Source: an uncultured Clostridia bacterium
GTDB lineage: Bacteria > Bacillota > Clostridia > TANB77 > CAG-508
DNA length: 19,989 nucleotides
Assembly: GCA_947595555.1 (NCBI GenBank)
Contig: CANQES010000016.1
Coordinates: 1-19,989, forward strand
Direction: 5' to 3'
The translations under genes were made by a program, and so were the position numbers. Below, in pieces: positions 6,597 through 15,367 of this stretch; position 1 is the stretch's first letter, and the number at the start of each line of letters is the position of its first letter. The notes below the pieces were generated by a model that was not told where the DNA came from, made no database searches, and worked only from the letters and a program-made list of their open reading frames with translations.

Positions 6597-8954
6597 CTAT
6601 TTTCTTGCAAATTTTCTTTCTATATCATATTTTGTCATCTTAATTACTGTTGGTCTTCCATGTGGACATGTGAAAGGATTTGGCAATTTTAATAATTGCT
6701 CCATTAATTCTTCTACTTCTTCTGTTGTTAATGCCATATTTGCCTTAACTGCTGCTTTACATGCCACAGTTGCAATGAATTTTTCTTCTTTCTCTTGTTT
6801 TGCTGTTCTTGCTACTGTATTAATTTCATCTAAAGTCTCCAAAAATAGCTCTTTTGTATCCAAGTCAACACAAATTGTTGGTACTCCTACTAATTTTAAT
6901 GTATTTTCTCCAAATTCTTCAACACTAAATCCAGCTTGTTCAAACATATCCTTGTTTTCTCTAGCAATTTCCATTTCCTTGTGTGTTAAAGTTATAACAT
7001 CTGGTAATAAAAGCATTTGAGAATCTTTATTTTTATCACTATAATAATTTTTCTTTACTTTTTCATATAAAATTCTTTCATGTGCTGCATGTTGGTCTAA
7101 AATATACATTTCTTGTTCAATTTCTAATATAATATATGTTTTAAATACAATTCCAACAATTCTATAAATTGGCTTTTTCAATTCTTCTATGTCTTCGAAT
7201 ACAGACATGTTGTCTTTAATAATATCTACTGCACTTGTTGATATATCTTCTTTTTTTTCTGCCTTTTCTTCTACTGGTGATGTACCAAATAATTTTTGAT
7301 ACATTTCTTTGAAATCATCTGAAACTACCTGTGGATTATCATTTAAGTCTTGCATTTTTTGTTTTATTTCTTCAAATTCTTTCTTAATCTCTGGATTTTC
7401 TATTGTTTCAATTAGTTCAGCCGTTTCATCTAATTTATCCAAATTTTCTTCTAATTCTGTTTTTGTCTTATCTTTATTTTCTTTTACTGGTTCAATGTTT
7501 TCTTCTATTTTTTCTTCTAATTCTGTTTTTGTCTTATCTTCATCTTCTTTTACTGGTTCAATGTTTTCTTCTATTTTTTCTTCTATTTTTTCTTCTAATT
7601 TATATTCTATTTCTGGTTCTTTTACGACATCATTATTTTGTTTCTTTTCTTGCACATCTTTTTCTAATTTTTCTCTCATTTGTTTTAACTTTAATAAAAT
7701 ATCTGAAGTATCTATTGGCTCTTTAGATACTGATACTGTATTTATTTCTGGTTTTTCATCTAATTTAGTATTTGTTTTTATTCTACTTTCTTCTTCTGTA
7801 TATTCCTCTATTTGTTTTTCATTTTGTTTTCTAAAAGAAAATAAACCTGAATTCTGACTTTCTTTTTTTTCTTCTCTTATATTTTTTAATCTTTCTTCAA
7901 ATGTTAATTCTCTTCTTTTTTGTAAATTTTCTACATTATTTGTAGTTTCCGTACCAGAAACTAATTCATTTTTTAACATTGTATCTTTTATAGCATGATA
8001 AATAGACTGAAATACTTTATTTTCTTCTTCAAAACGTACTTCTAATTTAGCAGGATGAACATTTACATCTACTTTAGCTGGATTCATTTCTATGTTTAGT
8101 ATGACAAATCCAAATTTTCCAATTGGAATTAGTCCTTTATATGCTTGCTCAGTTGCAGATGATAATATTTTATCTTTAATATATCTTTTATTAACAAAGA
8201 ATAATTGGTTAGAACGATTTGACCTTGCTATATCTGGTCTTCCTATTACACCTTTAATATTAATATCTTCATACTGATAAGATGTTTCTAAAACTCCATT
8301 TGCCACATCTTTTCCATAAATACTATAGATAACACTTTTTAAATCACCATTTCCGTTTGTTTGAATTACTGTTTTTCCTGAATTAATTAATTTTATTGCT
8401 ATATATGGATTAACTAATGCAATTCTTGTTACAACATCTTCAATGTATCCTGATTCTGTGTAATCTTTTTTAAGAAACTTGTATCTAACTGGAGTATTAA
8501 AAAACAAGTTTCTTACCGTTATAGATGTTCCTGTTTGACATCCTATTTCTTCTTTTTCTAAGATATCTCCGCCTTCTACTACAATACGATATCCTGTTTC
8601 CTGTTCTTTTGTTTTTGATATCATTTCTACATTGCTAATAGCTGCAATACTTGCTAATGCCTCTCCTCTAAATCCCATAGATGTTACTGTATTTAAGTCG
8701 TCTGCAGTTCGAATTTTGCTGGTAGCATGCCTTTCAAATGCTATGTCTAAATCATCTTGGGCAATCCCCTTTCCATTATCTGTTACTTTTATATATGAAA
8801 TTCCACCATTTTTTATTTCTACTGTTATATTTGTTGCTCCTGCATCAATTGAGTTTTCTACCATTTCTTTTATTACTGATGCTGGTCTTTCTATTACTTC
8901 TCCTGCCGCTATTTTATTGATTGTTAATTCATCTAATAATACAATGTTTCCCAT
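6597..8954 (-). CDS. mutL: DNA mismatch repair protein MutL (endonuclease type)
   Basis: MutL couples mismatch recognition by MutS to strand incision and removal. The 785-residue product has the GHKL ATPase domain at about 1-330, with IAAGEVIERPASVIKEMVEN, SIDAGA, the lid motif GFRGEALASIAAIS, and NVHPAKLEVRF. The linker (about 340-590) is unusually long, acidic and repetitive, and holds a tandem 22-residue repeat (positions 7451-7582). The C-terminal dimerisation/endonuclease domain carries the metal-binding motif DQHAAHERILYE starting at Asp620 and CPHGRP at Cys763, so this is the nicking type found in species without MutH. GGAGGACAAGT precedes the start. It heads the mutL, membrane protein, miaA, HlyD-like operon. 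mutS is not in the window. Confidence 0.98.
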   Translation of the reverse strand: MGNIVLLDELTINKIAAGEVIERPASVIKEMVENSIDAGATNITVEIKNGGISYIKVTDNGKGIAQDDLDIAFERHATSKIRTADDLNTVTSMGFRGEALASIAAISNVEMISKTKEQETGYRIVVEGGDILEKEEIGCQTGTSITVRNLFFNTPVRYKFLKKDYTESGYIEDVVTRIALVNPYIAIKLINSGKTVIQTNGNGDLKSVIYSIYGKDVANGVLETSYQYEDINIKGVIGRPDIARSNRSNQLFFVNKRYIKDKILSSATEQAYKGLIPIGKFGFVILNIEMNPAKVDVNVHPAKLEVRFEEENKVFQSIYHAIKDTMLKNELVSGTETTNNVENLQKRRELTFEERLKNIREEKKESQNSGLFSFRKQNEKQIEEYTEEESRIKTNTKLDEKPEINTVSVSKEPIDTSDILLKLKQMREKLEKDVQEKKQNNDVVKEPEIEYKLEEKIEEKIEENIEPVKEDEDKTKTELEEKIEENIEPVKENKDKTKTELEENLDKLDETAELIETIENPEIKKEFEEIKQKMQDLNDNPQVVSDDFKEMYQKLFGTSPVEEKAEKKEDISTSAVDIIKDNMSVFEDIEELKKPIYRIVGIVFKTYIILEIEQEMYILDQHAAHERILYEKVKKNYYSDKNKDSQMLLLPDVITLTHKEMEIARENKDMFEQAGFSVEEFGENTLKLVGVPTICVDLDTKELFLETLDEINTVARTAKQEKEEKFIATVACKAAVKANMALTTEEVEELMEQLLKLPNPFTCPHGRPTVIKMTKYDIERKFARK
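7451..7582 (-). repeat. Tandem 66-bp repeat inside mutL
   Basis: Two adjacent 66-base units (7451-7516 and 7517-7582) differ at two positions and encode a 22-residue repeat containing IEENIEPVKE and KTKTELEE. Next to them are 12-base repeats reading cttctatttttt on the plus strand. All lie in the disordered linker and keep the frame. Confidence 0.9.
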
Positions 8955-8993
8955 ACTTGTCCTCCATGTTTTCTAAATCTATCTTTGTTTTTC

Positions 8994-9023
8994 ATTATAT
9001 CACTAGTTTTTTTGTTTTGTACA
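8994..9023 (-). promoter_or_regulatory. Probable promoter of mutL operon
   Basis: On the minus strand a perfect TATAAT (8999-8994) lies 40 bases before the mutL start, with TGTACA (9023-9018) 18 bases upstream as a weak -35. Confidence 0.6.
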
Positions 9024-9104
9024 GTTTTTTCAAAGTTTTTTAGAAATTTTTTATTACTGTTCAGCTAAAATTTATGTTTATAAACATGTTGATATGTATT
9101 TAGG

Positions 9105-9157
9105 CAAAAAATTACTGCTTAGTCTCACATCTATTGTTTTGGACTAAACAGTAATTA
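9105..9157 (-). terminator. Intrinsic terminator after the prepilin-like gene
   Basis: A 15-bp stem pairs 9111-9125 with 9143-9157, with one G-U pair on the minus-strand RNA, followed there by a run of T. It lies just past the stop of the prepilin-like gene and separates it from the mutL promoter. Confidence 0.85.
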
Positions 9158-9165
9158 ATAAATTA

Positions 9166-11128
9166 TTATTCAAAATTATATGGACATGTTTTGGTTCCTA
9201 AACCTGATTTTATATAAAGTCCTGATTTCAAGCCCAACACTGGACGCAATTTATTGGTAACTTTAGCTCCATATCCCTTCGACTCATTATAAGCTATCCT
9301 AAATACAGCCGCATTACTAGGAGTCGAAGTTCCATTGTCTATTCTAATTCTAAAATATAATGTATTCATAGAAGTCGTATTTGATATATATCTAGAAGCT
9401 AACCAATATGGCTTACTTAACCTTCCGTTCTTTATTGTTTTTAGTTGTTCAAAATCTTTATCATAGTTATTATCTGTATCTTTTAATAGTCCACTAAATC
9501 CCAATGTACTTACATAATCGGTACCTTCAAAATCTGTGCACATGCCTGATTCTGTATCTTTTTCACTAAAATTTGGTATGCTTCCTATACTTCTTGCTTC
9601 ATTATTTTCTGTGTATTTTGGATTGATATATTCTTCTGACATGTCATTTAATGTCTCTATTGCTTTATTATATGATAACACCGCTTGTTTAAAATTGTCA
9701 TCTATACTAGCTGTTCCACTATATTGAAACTCCTCTGCATTACCTTCTCCATATCCTATTGTAACATCTTCTAATTCCCCTGAACTCATTATCTGATGCC
9801 CATATGGTGAATCTGCATTATATAATACTTGGCATATCACATTTTCTCCATTTGCTTTTGGATAATTAACATATGGACTATTTCCATCTTCTCCAATCTT
9901 TAATACATCAGCTGCCAATTTTCTCTCTGATACTTCTAATTCATACGCTTCGGACATTGTACTTCCTTTTCCATTTTTTGTATGAATCAAAGCATCCTCT
10001 TTAAGACCGATTACAGGGCGTAAATTACGTGTAATATTCTTGGATAAACTCCCATGAATATCACCGTTTATTCTTGTTGCTATAGCATAGAAACATGTTG
10101 GTGTCTCCCTTCGAAATCCCTTCAGAATTATTAACATTTCCCACATCGAATAAAACTCTCATGATATTAGCATCCACACGATCCAAAATAATTTGGTTAC
10201 TTCCAACGCAATATGCTAGGCCATTTCCAGTTTTCATAGCATTTAACTTTTTCAATTGTTTGATGTCTTCTTCACTATTTTTTGTATTATCTCCTGGAAT
10301 TTTGCCAATCAATCCAAACTGTTCAACAATACTTCTTTCATCTTCATCCACTGGGTTATACATATCTCCGATAATATTTTTTTCACTAAATTTTGGCTTA
10401 CTTCCAACACATCTTGCTTCACCGCTATTTGTATATGCTGTATTTATATATTTTTCTGCTGCAGTATTTAATTTTTCTACTGCTTTATTATATGCAGCAA
10501 CATCTTGTTTAAAAACGTCATCAACATCTATTGTTCCTTCATATTGAAATAATACATCCGTTTCTATTAATGTAACTGATTCTTCCACATCAGCTGAAAT
10601 TAACTGTATTCCATATTCTGAATTAGCATCATATAGTACTCTACATGGTATCTTTTTACCATTTCCTGCTGGGTAAATTATATAATCTCCTTCTTTTAAT
10701 GCATCTCTTGCTAATAGTGTTTCATCTCCTGGTATTGGCGGTTGTGGTTGTGGACCTGTTCCTTCTGTCGTTCCTTGATTTGTAAATTCAATAATCTCTC
10801 CTGTTGTTTTATCTACTTTTCCTTCATAACTTCCTTTTTTTACTACTATTCCATCTTCTGTGACTTCTGTTGACCATCCTTTGCTTTTTATTTTTTCTAT
10901 AAACTTATTGGCATCAAATTTTCCTGTATCTGACATACTTTCTAACACTGCTAATTTTACTTCTTCTTTTGCTGCTGCTTCATCCGTCTTTTCTAGTGCC
11001 TCCGTTGCTTTTGTTAAAATTCCATTCTCTCCTGTTAATGTTGCTATACTTACAGCTGCAAGTATCAGTAATACAATAATAGTAATCACTAGTGCGATTA
11101 AAGTTATTCCTTTGTTCTTTTTTGTCAT
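9166..11128 (-). CDS. Prepilin-like surface protein with tandem duplicated C-terminal domain; needs a +1 frameshift at codon 355
   Basis: The first frame begins MTKKNKGITLIALVITIIV, a type IV prepilin-like N-terminus: a basic leader ending in Gly7, then a hydrophobic helix, but without the usual Glu5 of the mature protein. A helical, charged segment and a Pro-rich linker (PQPQPPIPGD) lead to domain A. The first frame stops after residue 355 inside domain A, and the next frame completes it and adds domain B. A and B align: CRVLYDANSEYGIQL with CQVLYNADSPYGHQI, YNKAVEKLN with YNKAIETLN, KPKFSEK with IPNFSEK, NLRPVIGLK with KLRPVLGLK. Skipping the C of CGG (10066-10064) joins them into 653 residues; K-G at the join matches the K-G of domain B. 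The second part alone would lack any export signal, so one split gene is likelier than two. GGGGG precedes the start. The function is unknown, probably surface-exposed; no pilus machinery is in the window. Confidence 0.8.
10064..10066 (-). other. +1 frameshift site at CGG in the prepilin-like gene
   Basis: On the minus strand the incoming frame reads AAT AAA CGG TGA and stops; the restored frame reads AAA C GGT GAT. Domain B of the same protein has NESKGYGAK where the restored domain A has SNKNKGDIHG. The internal duplicate thus supports the position of the shift without outside data. Confidence 0.65.
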
Positions 11129-11163
11129 ATCTTTTGTTCCCCCTTATTTTCAATTATGTATAT

Positions 11164-11192
11164 ATAGTATTATAAGTGCTACTTTTTGTCAA
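11164..11192 (-). promoter_or_regulatory. Promoter of the prepilin-like gene, with an inverted repeat over the -35 side
   Basis: On the minus strand TTGACA (11192-11187) and TACTAT (11169-11164) are 17 bases apart, 36 bases before the start codon. A perfect 7-bp inverted repeat, aagtgct at 11174-11180 and agcactt at 11192-11198, brackets the -35 element and could be an operator. Confidence 0.75.
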
Positions 11193-11249
11193 GCACTTTT
11201 TTATTTTATAATATTACAACAAATTCCAATATTTTTTTTACAATTTTTA

Positions 11250-11278
11250 TAGACATCTTTTAACTATTATTGTATAAT
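11250..11278 (+). promoter_or_regulatory. Promoter of the glucosaminidase gene
   Basis: TAGACA (11250-11255) and a perfect TATAAT (11273-11278) are 17 bases apart, 41 bases before the chosen start codon. It is divergent from the prepilin-like promoter. Confidence 0.8.
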
Positions 11279-11318
11279 AAACATGTATCATTTTAATAAG
11301 AAATGGAGAGAATTTGTA

Positions 11319-12674
11319 ATGGAAAATAAAGATAACAGAAACTTGTCTGATGTATTTAGAGAATTACAGCAGATACAGCAAGCACAGGTTACTGCTAATA
11401 AAAACAAGCGTCCTAAAAAGGCAAAAAAAGAAAAAAATAATTTTATTTTTTCTTTCAATAAAAATAAAAATTCATACAAAAACTCTGATTTAAAACTTTC
11501 ACATATAATTGTTGGATGTACTTTTTTAATTGTTGGACTAGCTGTTTGTTTCCCAAAAAATACATCCTTTACACAAAGTTATGCCAAAGAAGAAACTATA
11601 GAGGACATATCAGAATATGAATTAAATCGTCATAGATTAAACATTCAAAATATCATTTCAGAAAATGCCGATATGGATAGAGTAAAAGAACAAATTACCG
11701 AAGAACGTGATATTGAATTTATTACTGAATACAATAATAATCCTACACTTCCAAAAAGTGAAGAAATCATAAAGCAAGAAGGTACTAATGGTAAAGAAAA
11801 TGTCACTGCTATAAGAACTTACGAAAATGGAAATTTTGTAGAAGAAACTATTTTAGACAAAGAAACTCTAGTTGAACCGATTTCTAAAATTGTAGATATA
11901 GGAACTTCTGAATTCTTAGCAAAACACAAAGTACATATTGGTGATACAATGTATTTATCAAAAACAGATAACTTAAAAGAATCTACTGAAGATACTGCAA
12001 AAGACGTTGCAGAAGTAAAGCAAAGTTTAGATGTAAAATTATTAGAATTGCCAAGTGAAGAATGGTGTAAAGTTTCTTTTGATAGTATTGAAGGATATAT
12101 AAAAACTTCTAGTCTAACTTCTTCTTATAGTACACCAACTATCATAGAAAAAAATAGAATTCAAAGAATTCTAATTAAAGTTAATATAGATATGGAATTA
12201 AATAGAACTAGTGGTTTAACTTTAAACGATTATAAAAAGATATTTACTAATTTACCAAGTGACAGAAATAGAATATTTGAAAATAACTATAATACATTCT
12301 ATAATGTAGAAAAGAAATATAATATAAATGGTATTTTCTTAGCATCTATTGCAATTCATGAAAGTGGATGGGGAACTTCTCAAATTGCTAGTGAAAAGAA
12401 AAATCTATTTGGATATGGTTCTTATGATGCTACCCCTTATGAATCTTCATTTGATTTTGATGATTATTCAGAAGGAATTGAAACAGTTGCCAAATCATTA
12501 GTTAAATATTATCTAAATCCATCTGGTACAAAAATTTATGATGGTGAAACTGCTGCTGCATGGTACTATAATGGACCTACTTTAAAAGGTGTTAACACTA
12601 GATATGCTAGTGATAAAGACTGGTATTCAAAAGTATTTAATTATATGGAAACATTATATAATAGATTAAAGTAA
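11319..12674 (+). CDS. Membrane-anchored G5/SH3-like/GH73 N-acetylglucosaminidase
   Basis: This is a cell-wall hydrolase that should cleave glycan strands of peptidoglycan. The start at 11319 (MENKDNRN, 451 residues) has GGAGAG at a good distance; an ATG at 11283 would add 12 residues. A cytoplasmic Lys-rich N-terminus (about 1-58) is followed by one membrane helix (about 61-78, LSHIIVGCTFLIVGLAVCF). The outside part has a G5-like domain (about 132-197, with IIKQEGTNGKENVTAIRTYE), an SH3-like segment ending in EEWCKVSFDSIEGYIKTSSL, and a C-terminal GH73 domain from about 315. The catalytic Glu348 lies in AIHESGWGTSQIASEKKNLF, and AAAWYYNGPTLKGVNTRYAS follows. Domain calls rest on motif recognition. 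The gene has its own promoter and is followed after 18 bases by an unknown anchored protein, probably in the same transcript. Confidence 0.9.
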   Translation: MENKDNRNLSDVFRELQQIQQAQVTANKNKRPKKAKKEKNNFIFSFNKNKNSYKNSDLKLSHIIVGCTFLIVGLAVCFPKNTSFTQSYAKEETIEDISEYELNRHRLNIQNIISENADMDRVKEQITEERDIEFITEYNNNPTLPKSEEIIKQEGTNGKENVTAIRTYENGNFVEETILDKETLVEPISKIVDIGTSEFLAKHKVHIGDTMYLSKTDNLKESTEDTAKDVAEVKQSLDVKLLELPSEEWCKVSFDSIEGYIKTSSLTSSYSTPTIIEKNRIQRILIKVNIDMELNRTSGLTLNDYKKIFTNLPSDRNRIFENNYNTFYNVEKKYNINGIFLASIAIHESGWGTSQIASEKKNLFGYGSYDATPYESSFDFDDYSEGIETVAKSLVKYYLNPSGTKIYDGETAAAWYYNGPTLKGVNTRYASDKDWYSKVFNYMETLYNRLK

Positions 12675-12692
12675 TATAAAAGGAGGTTAATT

Positions 12693-13538
12693 ATGAAGAA
12701 GAAAATTAAACTAAAAAATGAAAGACTGTTATTTACTATTTTAATAATTACCTTATTCGTTATTTTTCTTCTATATTATAACCTAATATTCTCCGTTGTA
12801 CTAGCAAGAAATGCTTTTGCTAACCAATTAATAGAAGTTGCAAATGAAAATGAAAATCCAATTTTTACTATTCAAAAAGTATTGCTTTATAGCAGTGCTA
12901 ATGCAATTGATAATTCAGAAGACCAATCCTTAAAAGATATGTCAATATGTCAATTTTCTGACATTTCTATTTATATTGATAATACTAGTACCATTTCCGA
13001 ATTAACGGATGAAAATACTATTAAGCAATTGTATATTGATAATATAGTTGCTACTACGAATAATGAAAATATTGGAACAAAAACTGTAAATTATAAAAAT
13101 CCATTAGATTTTGGTAAATATAAAGCAATAGAAAAACCTAAAAACGACAGAATTGATTTTAATATTGTAAATACAAATGTTGCAAATGAGAATAATGATT
13201 ATTCTTCCCCTACTTTCTATACTGACTGCTCTAATCCTATTTGTTTAGGATATATGAATCAAGACATTTTAACTAATTATTCTGTTAATGAAAGCAGTAG
13301 TAGTGTTTCATTTAACGGAAAAGTTTTACAACAAGCTAACATCAATTTAGATGATATTAATTATACTTTAAATTTTCAAATTCATATTATAAATAATCTA
13401 AATCAAAAATTCATTTATCGTATGAGTCTAAATGTTAATTTAAATGATGATAATGGTGGTATTTATAATGGCTATGTATATAAAGGCACTAACACTAGTG
13501 GTAATGAATATAGATTTTTTAAAGAGGGAATCAATTGA
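12693..13538 (+). CDS. Anchored extracytoplasmic protein of unknown function
   Basis: The 281-residue product starts MKKKIKLKNERLLFTILI, with one membrane helix at about 13-36 and no cleavage site that I can recognise, so it is probably an N-terminally anchored protein facing outward. The rest is rich in Asn, Asp, Ile and Ser, polar and beta-like, with two nearby cysteines in YTDCSNPICLGYM that could form a disulfide. I do not recognise a family. AAAGGAGG precedes the start, 18 bases after the glucosaminidase. The stop codon lies inside the terminator hairpin. A role with the neighbouring hydrolase at the cell surface is inferred only from the shared operon. Confidence 0.85.
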   Translation: MKKKIKLKNERLLFTILIITLFVIFLLYYNLIFSVVLARNAFANQLIEVANENENPIFTIQKVLLYSSANAIDNSEDQSLKDMSICQFSDISIYIDNTSTISELTDENTIKQLYIDNIVATTNNENIGTKTVNYKNPLDFGKYKAIEKPKNDRIDFNIVNTNVANENNDYSSPTFYTDCSNPICLGYMNQDILTNYSVNESSSSVSFNGKVLQQANINLDDINYTLNFQIHIINNLNQKFIYRMSLNVNLNDDNGGIYNGYVYKGTNTSGNEYRFFKEGIN

Positions 13539-13550
13539 TTCCCTCTTTTT
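13521..13550. terminator. Strong palindromic terminator between convergent genes
   Basis: A perfect 28-base palindrome (13521-13548) is followed by T residues on the plus strand. It includes the stop of the upstream plus-strand gene (TGA at 13536-13538) and lies 20 bases past the dnaB stop, so it probably ends transcription from both sides. Confidence 0.9.
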
Positions 13551-13567
13551 AGATTATTTTCGCTTTA

Positions 13568-14908
13568 CTAAATATCATCAAATCTTTTTTCCAAATTTAC
13601 AAACTTTGTATAACTGCCTAACCATAATAGCTCTACTGTTCCTGTTGAACCGCCTCTATGCTTTGCCAGTATAACTTCTGCAATATCTTTTTTCTCGCTA
13701 TCTTGATTGTAATAATCATCTCTATATAAAAACATTACTATATCAGCGTCTTGTTCAATAGCGCCAGACTCTCTTAAATCTGATAGCATAGGTCTATGGT
13801 CTGGTCTTTGTTCTACTGCTCTTGATAACTGTGATAATGCAACTACTGGAACTCCTATTTCTTTTGCTAAGATTTTTAAAGAACGACTTATTTCAGAAAT
13901 TTCCTGTTCACGACTACCTCCGCTTCTTCTATTACTTCCTTGTACTAATTGTAAGTAGTCAATGACAACCATTCCTATATTTTTTTCTAATTTTAATTTT
14001 CTACATTTTGCTCTTATTTCTGTTACAGATATTCCTGGAGTGTCATCTATATAAATGTCAGCTTCTGATAATGGTCCTATGCTTCCTGCTAATTTAGTCC
14101 AATCGTCTTCTTCCAATTTTCCTGTTCTTATCTTATTACTATCTACCATAGACTCACTACACAATATTCTATTTACTAATTGTTCTTTAGACATTTCTAG
14201 ACTAAATATAACTACTGGAACTTTTGCTCTAACAGCTGCATTAGTAGCAATATTTAAAGCAAATGCAGACTTTCCCATTGCAGGTCTTGCTGCTATTAAA
14301 ATCAAATCTGAATTATGAAATCCTGCTGTTTTATAATCTAATTCTGTAAAGCCTGTTGGCACTCCTGTAATATGTTGCTTTTTATTATATAATTCTTCTA
14401 ATTTTGTAAAACTCTCCACTAAGATATCTTTAATAGGAGAATAACCTTTTTGATTTCTATTTTGCATTAAGTCAAAAATCTTTTTTTCTGCACTATCCAT
14501 GATATCTTCTACATCTTCTGTTGGATTATAGCCTAATTCAATAATGTCGTTAGCTGTTCTTAATAGGTTTCGCAACAAAGATTTATCTTCTACAATTTTT
14601 ATGTATTTACTAGCATTAGCAGTAGTTGGAACTTTCTCTGGGAGTTCTGCTAAATATTCTAATCCGCCTACTTGTTGAAATTTTCCAATTGCCTCTAATT
14701 CTGCTTTAACTGTTATAATATCTATTGGTTCTGCCCTATTATACAAACTTAGAATAGCAGAATAAATAGCTCTATTATCTTCACGATAAAAATCTTCTTC
14801 TTTTAATACTTCTATTGCTGATATAACTGCATCTTTATCTGTTAGCATGCTTCCTATAATAGCTTGTTCTGCTTCTATATCATGTGGTGGTACTTTCCCT
14901 AAATCCAT
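13568..14908 (-). CDS. dnaB: Replicative DNA helicase DnaB
   Basis: DnaB (DnaC in Bacillus naming) is the hexameric helicase that unwinds DNA at the replication fork. The 446-residue product begins MDLGKVPPHDIEAEQAIIGS, the N-terminal primase-interacting domain (about 1-105). The RecA-like domain has Walker A ARPAMGKSA at 207-215, then VIFSLEMSKEQLVNRIL, VVIDYLQLVQG (Walker B region), LKILAKEIGVPVVALSQLSR, and LRESGAIEQDADIVMFLYR. The C-terminus LAKHRGGSTGTVELLW is typical. It is complete, with no intein. Its AGGAGG lies within the last codons of rplI, and the two genes are one base apart, the usual rplI-dnaB arrangement. Confidence 0.98.
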   Translation of the reverse strand: MDLGKVPPHDIEAEQAIIGSMLTDKDAVISAIEVLKEEDFYREDNRAIYSAILSLYNRAEPIDIITVKAELEAIGKFQQVGGLEYLAELPEKVPTTANASKYIKIVEDKSLLRNLLRTANDIIELGYNPTEDVEDIMDSAEKKIFDLMQNRNQKGYSPIKDILVESFTKLEELYNKKQHITGVPTGFTELDYKTAGFHNSDLILIAARPAMGKSAFALNIATNAAVRAKVPVVIFSLEMSKEQLVNRILCSESMVDSNKIRTGKLEEDDWTKLAGSIGPLSEADIYIDDTPGISVTEIRAKCRKLKLEKNIGMVVIDYLQLVQGSNRRSGGSREQEISEISRSLKILAKEIGVPVVALSQLSRAVEQRPDHRPMLSDLRESGAIEQDADIVMFLYRDDYYNQDSEKKDIAEVILAKHRGGSTGTVELLWLGSYTKFVNLEKRFDDI

Positions 14909-14909
14909 T

Positions 14910-15356
14910 TTATCCTCCTATTACATCTATTTTTAATTTTCCTATAACACCTTCAAATAATTTTATTTCAACTGTTCTAATTCCTAATGTTTTCACTGGC
15001 TCTTTTAAATCAATTTTCTTCTTATCTACTTTTATTTTATATTCTTGTTCAAGTTGCTCGGCTACTTCCTTTGCTGATACACCACCAAAAATTTTTCCAT
15101 TTTCTCCTGCTTTTACTTTAATTTTTAATAAAATCTTAGATAACTTGTCTGATATTTTTAATGCTTCTTCTTTTTCTTGATTTTTTTGAAATTGTAAAGA
15201 ATTTTGTTTTGCTTTTAATTTACTCATATTTTCTTGATTTGCTTCTACTGCTAAATTTTTAGGAAATAAGAAATTTCTAGCATAGCCATCTGATGCATTA
15301 ATAACTTCGTCTTTTTTTCCTACACCTTTAATATCTGCCTTTAAAATTACTTTCAT
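14910..15356 (-). CDS. rplI: 50S ribosomal protein L9
   Basis: L9 binds 23S rRNA with its N-terminal domain near the base of the L1 stalk and projects from the large subunit. The 148-residue product has the classic N-terminus MKVILKADIKGVGKKDEVIN followed by GYARNFLFPKNLAVEA, the connecting helix (about 41-75, NMSKLKAKQNSLQFQKNQEK) and the C-terminal domain with GENGKIFGGVSAKEVAE. L9 affects reading-frame maintenance in other bacteria, which is of interest here given the +1 frameshifted genes; its sequence looks normal. It lies between gdpP (11 bases) and dnaB (1 base) in one operon. Confidence 0.98.
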   Translation of the reverse strand: MKVILKADIKGVGKKDEVINASDGYARNFLFPKNLAVEANQENMSKLKAKQNSLQFQKNQEKEEALKISDKLSKILLKIKVKAGENGKIFGGVSAKEVAEQLEQEYKIKVDKKKIDLKEPVKTLGIRTVEIKLFEGVIGKLKIDVIGG

Positions 15357-15367
15357 GCTATTACCTC

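Noticed and set aside
7309..7857. Long plus-strand ORF, rich in Ser and Phe, opposite mutL
   Set aside because: It is the antisense shadow of the acidic, repetitive MutL linker; it has no ribosome binding site and a low-complexity product.
9075..9088. Perfect 14-bp palindrome ATGTTTATAAACAT between the terminator and the mutL promoter
   Set aside because: It could be an operator, but AT-only palindromes are frequent in such DNA, and it is about 50 bases upstream of the -35 with no second copy seen.
9166..9500. Diversity-generating retroelement target in the YWLASR segment
   Set aside because: No reverse transcriptase, template repeat or accessory gene is visible in the window, so there is nothing to support it beyond a loosely similar motif.
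10064..10066. Stop-codon readthrough of TGA instead of frameshifting in the prepilin-like gene
   Set aside because: Continuing in the first frame past TGA does not restore the homology to domain B; only the +1 frame does.
10095..10547. Plus-strand ORF of 150 codons opposite the prepilin-like gene
   Set aside because: It is a shadow of domain A on the other strand, without a binding site or recognisable protein.
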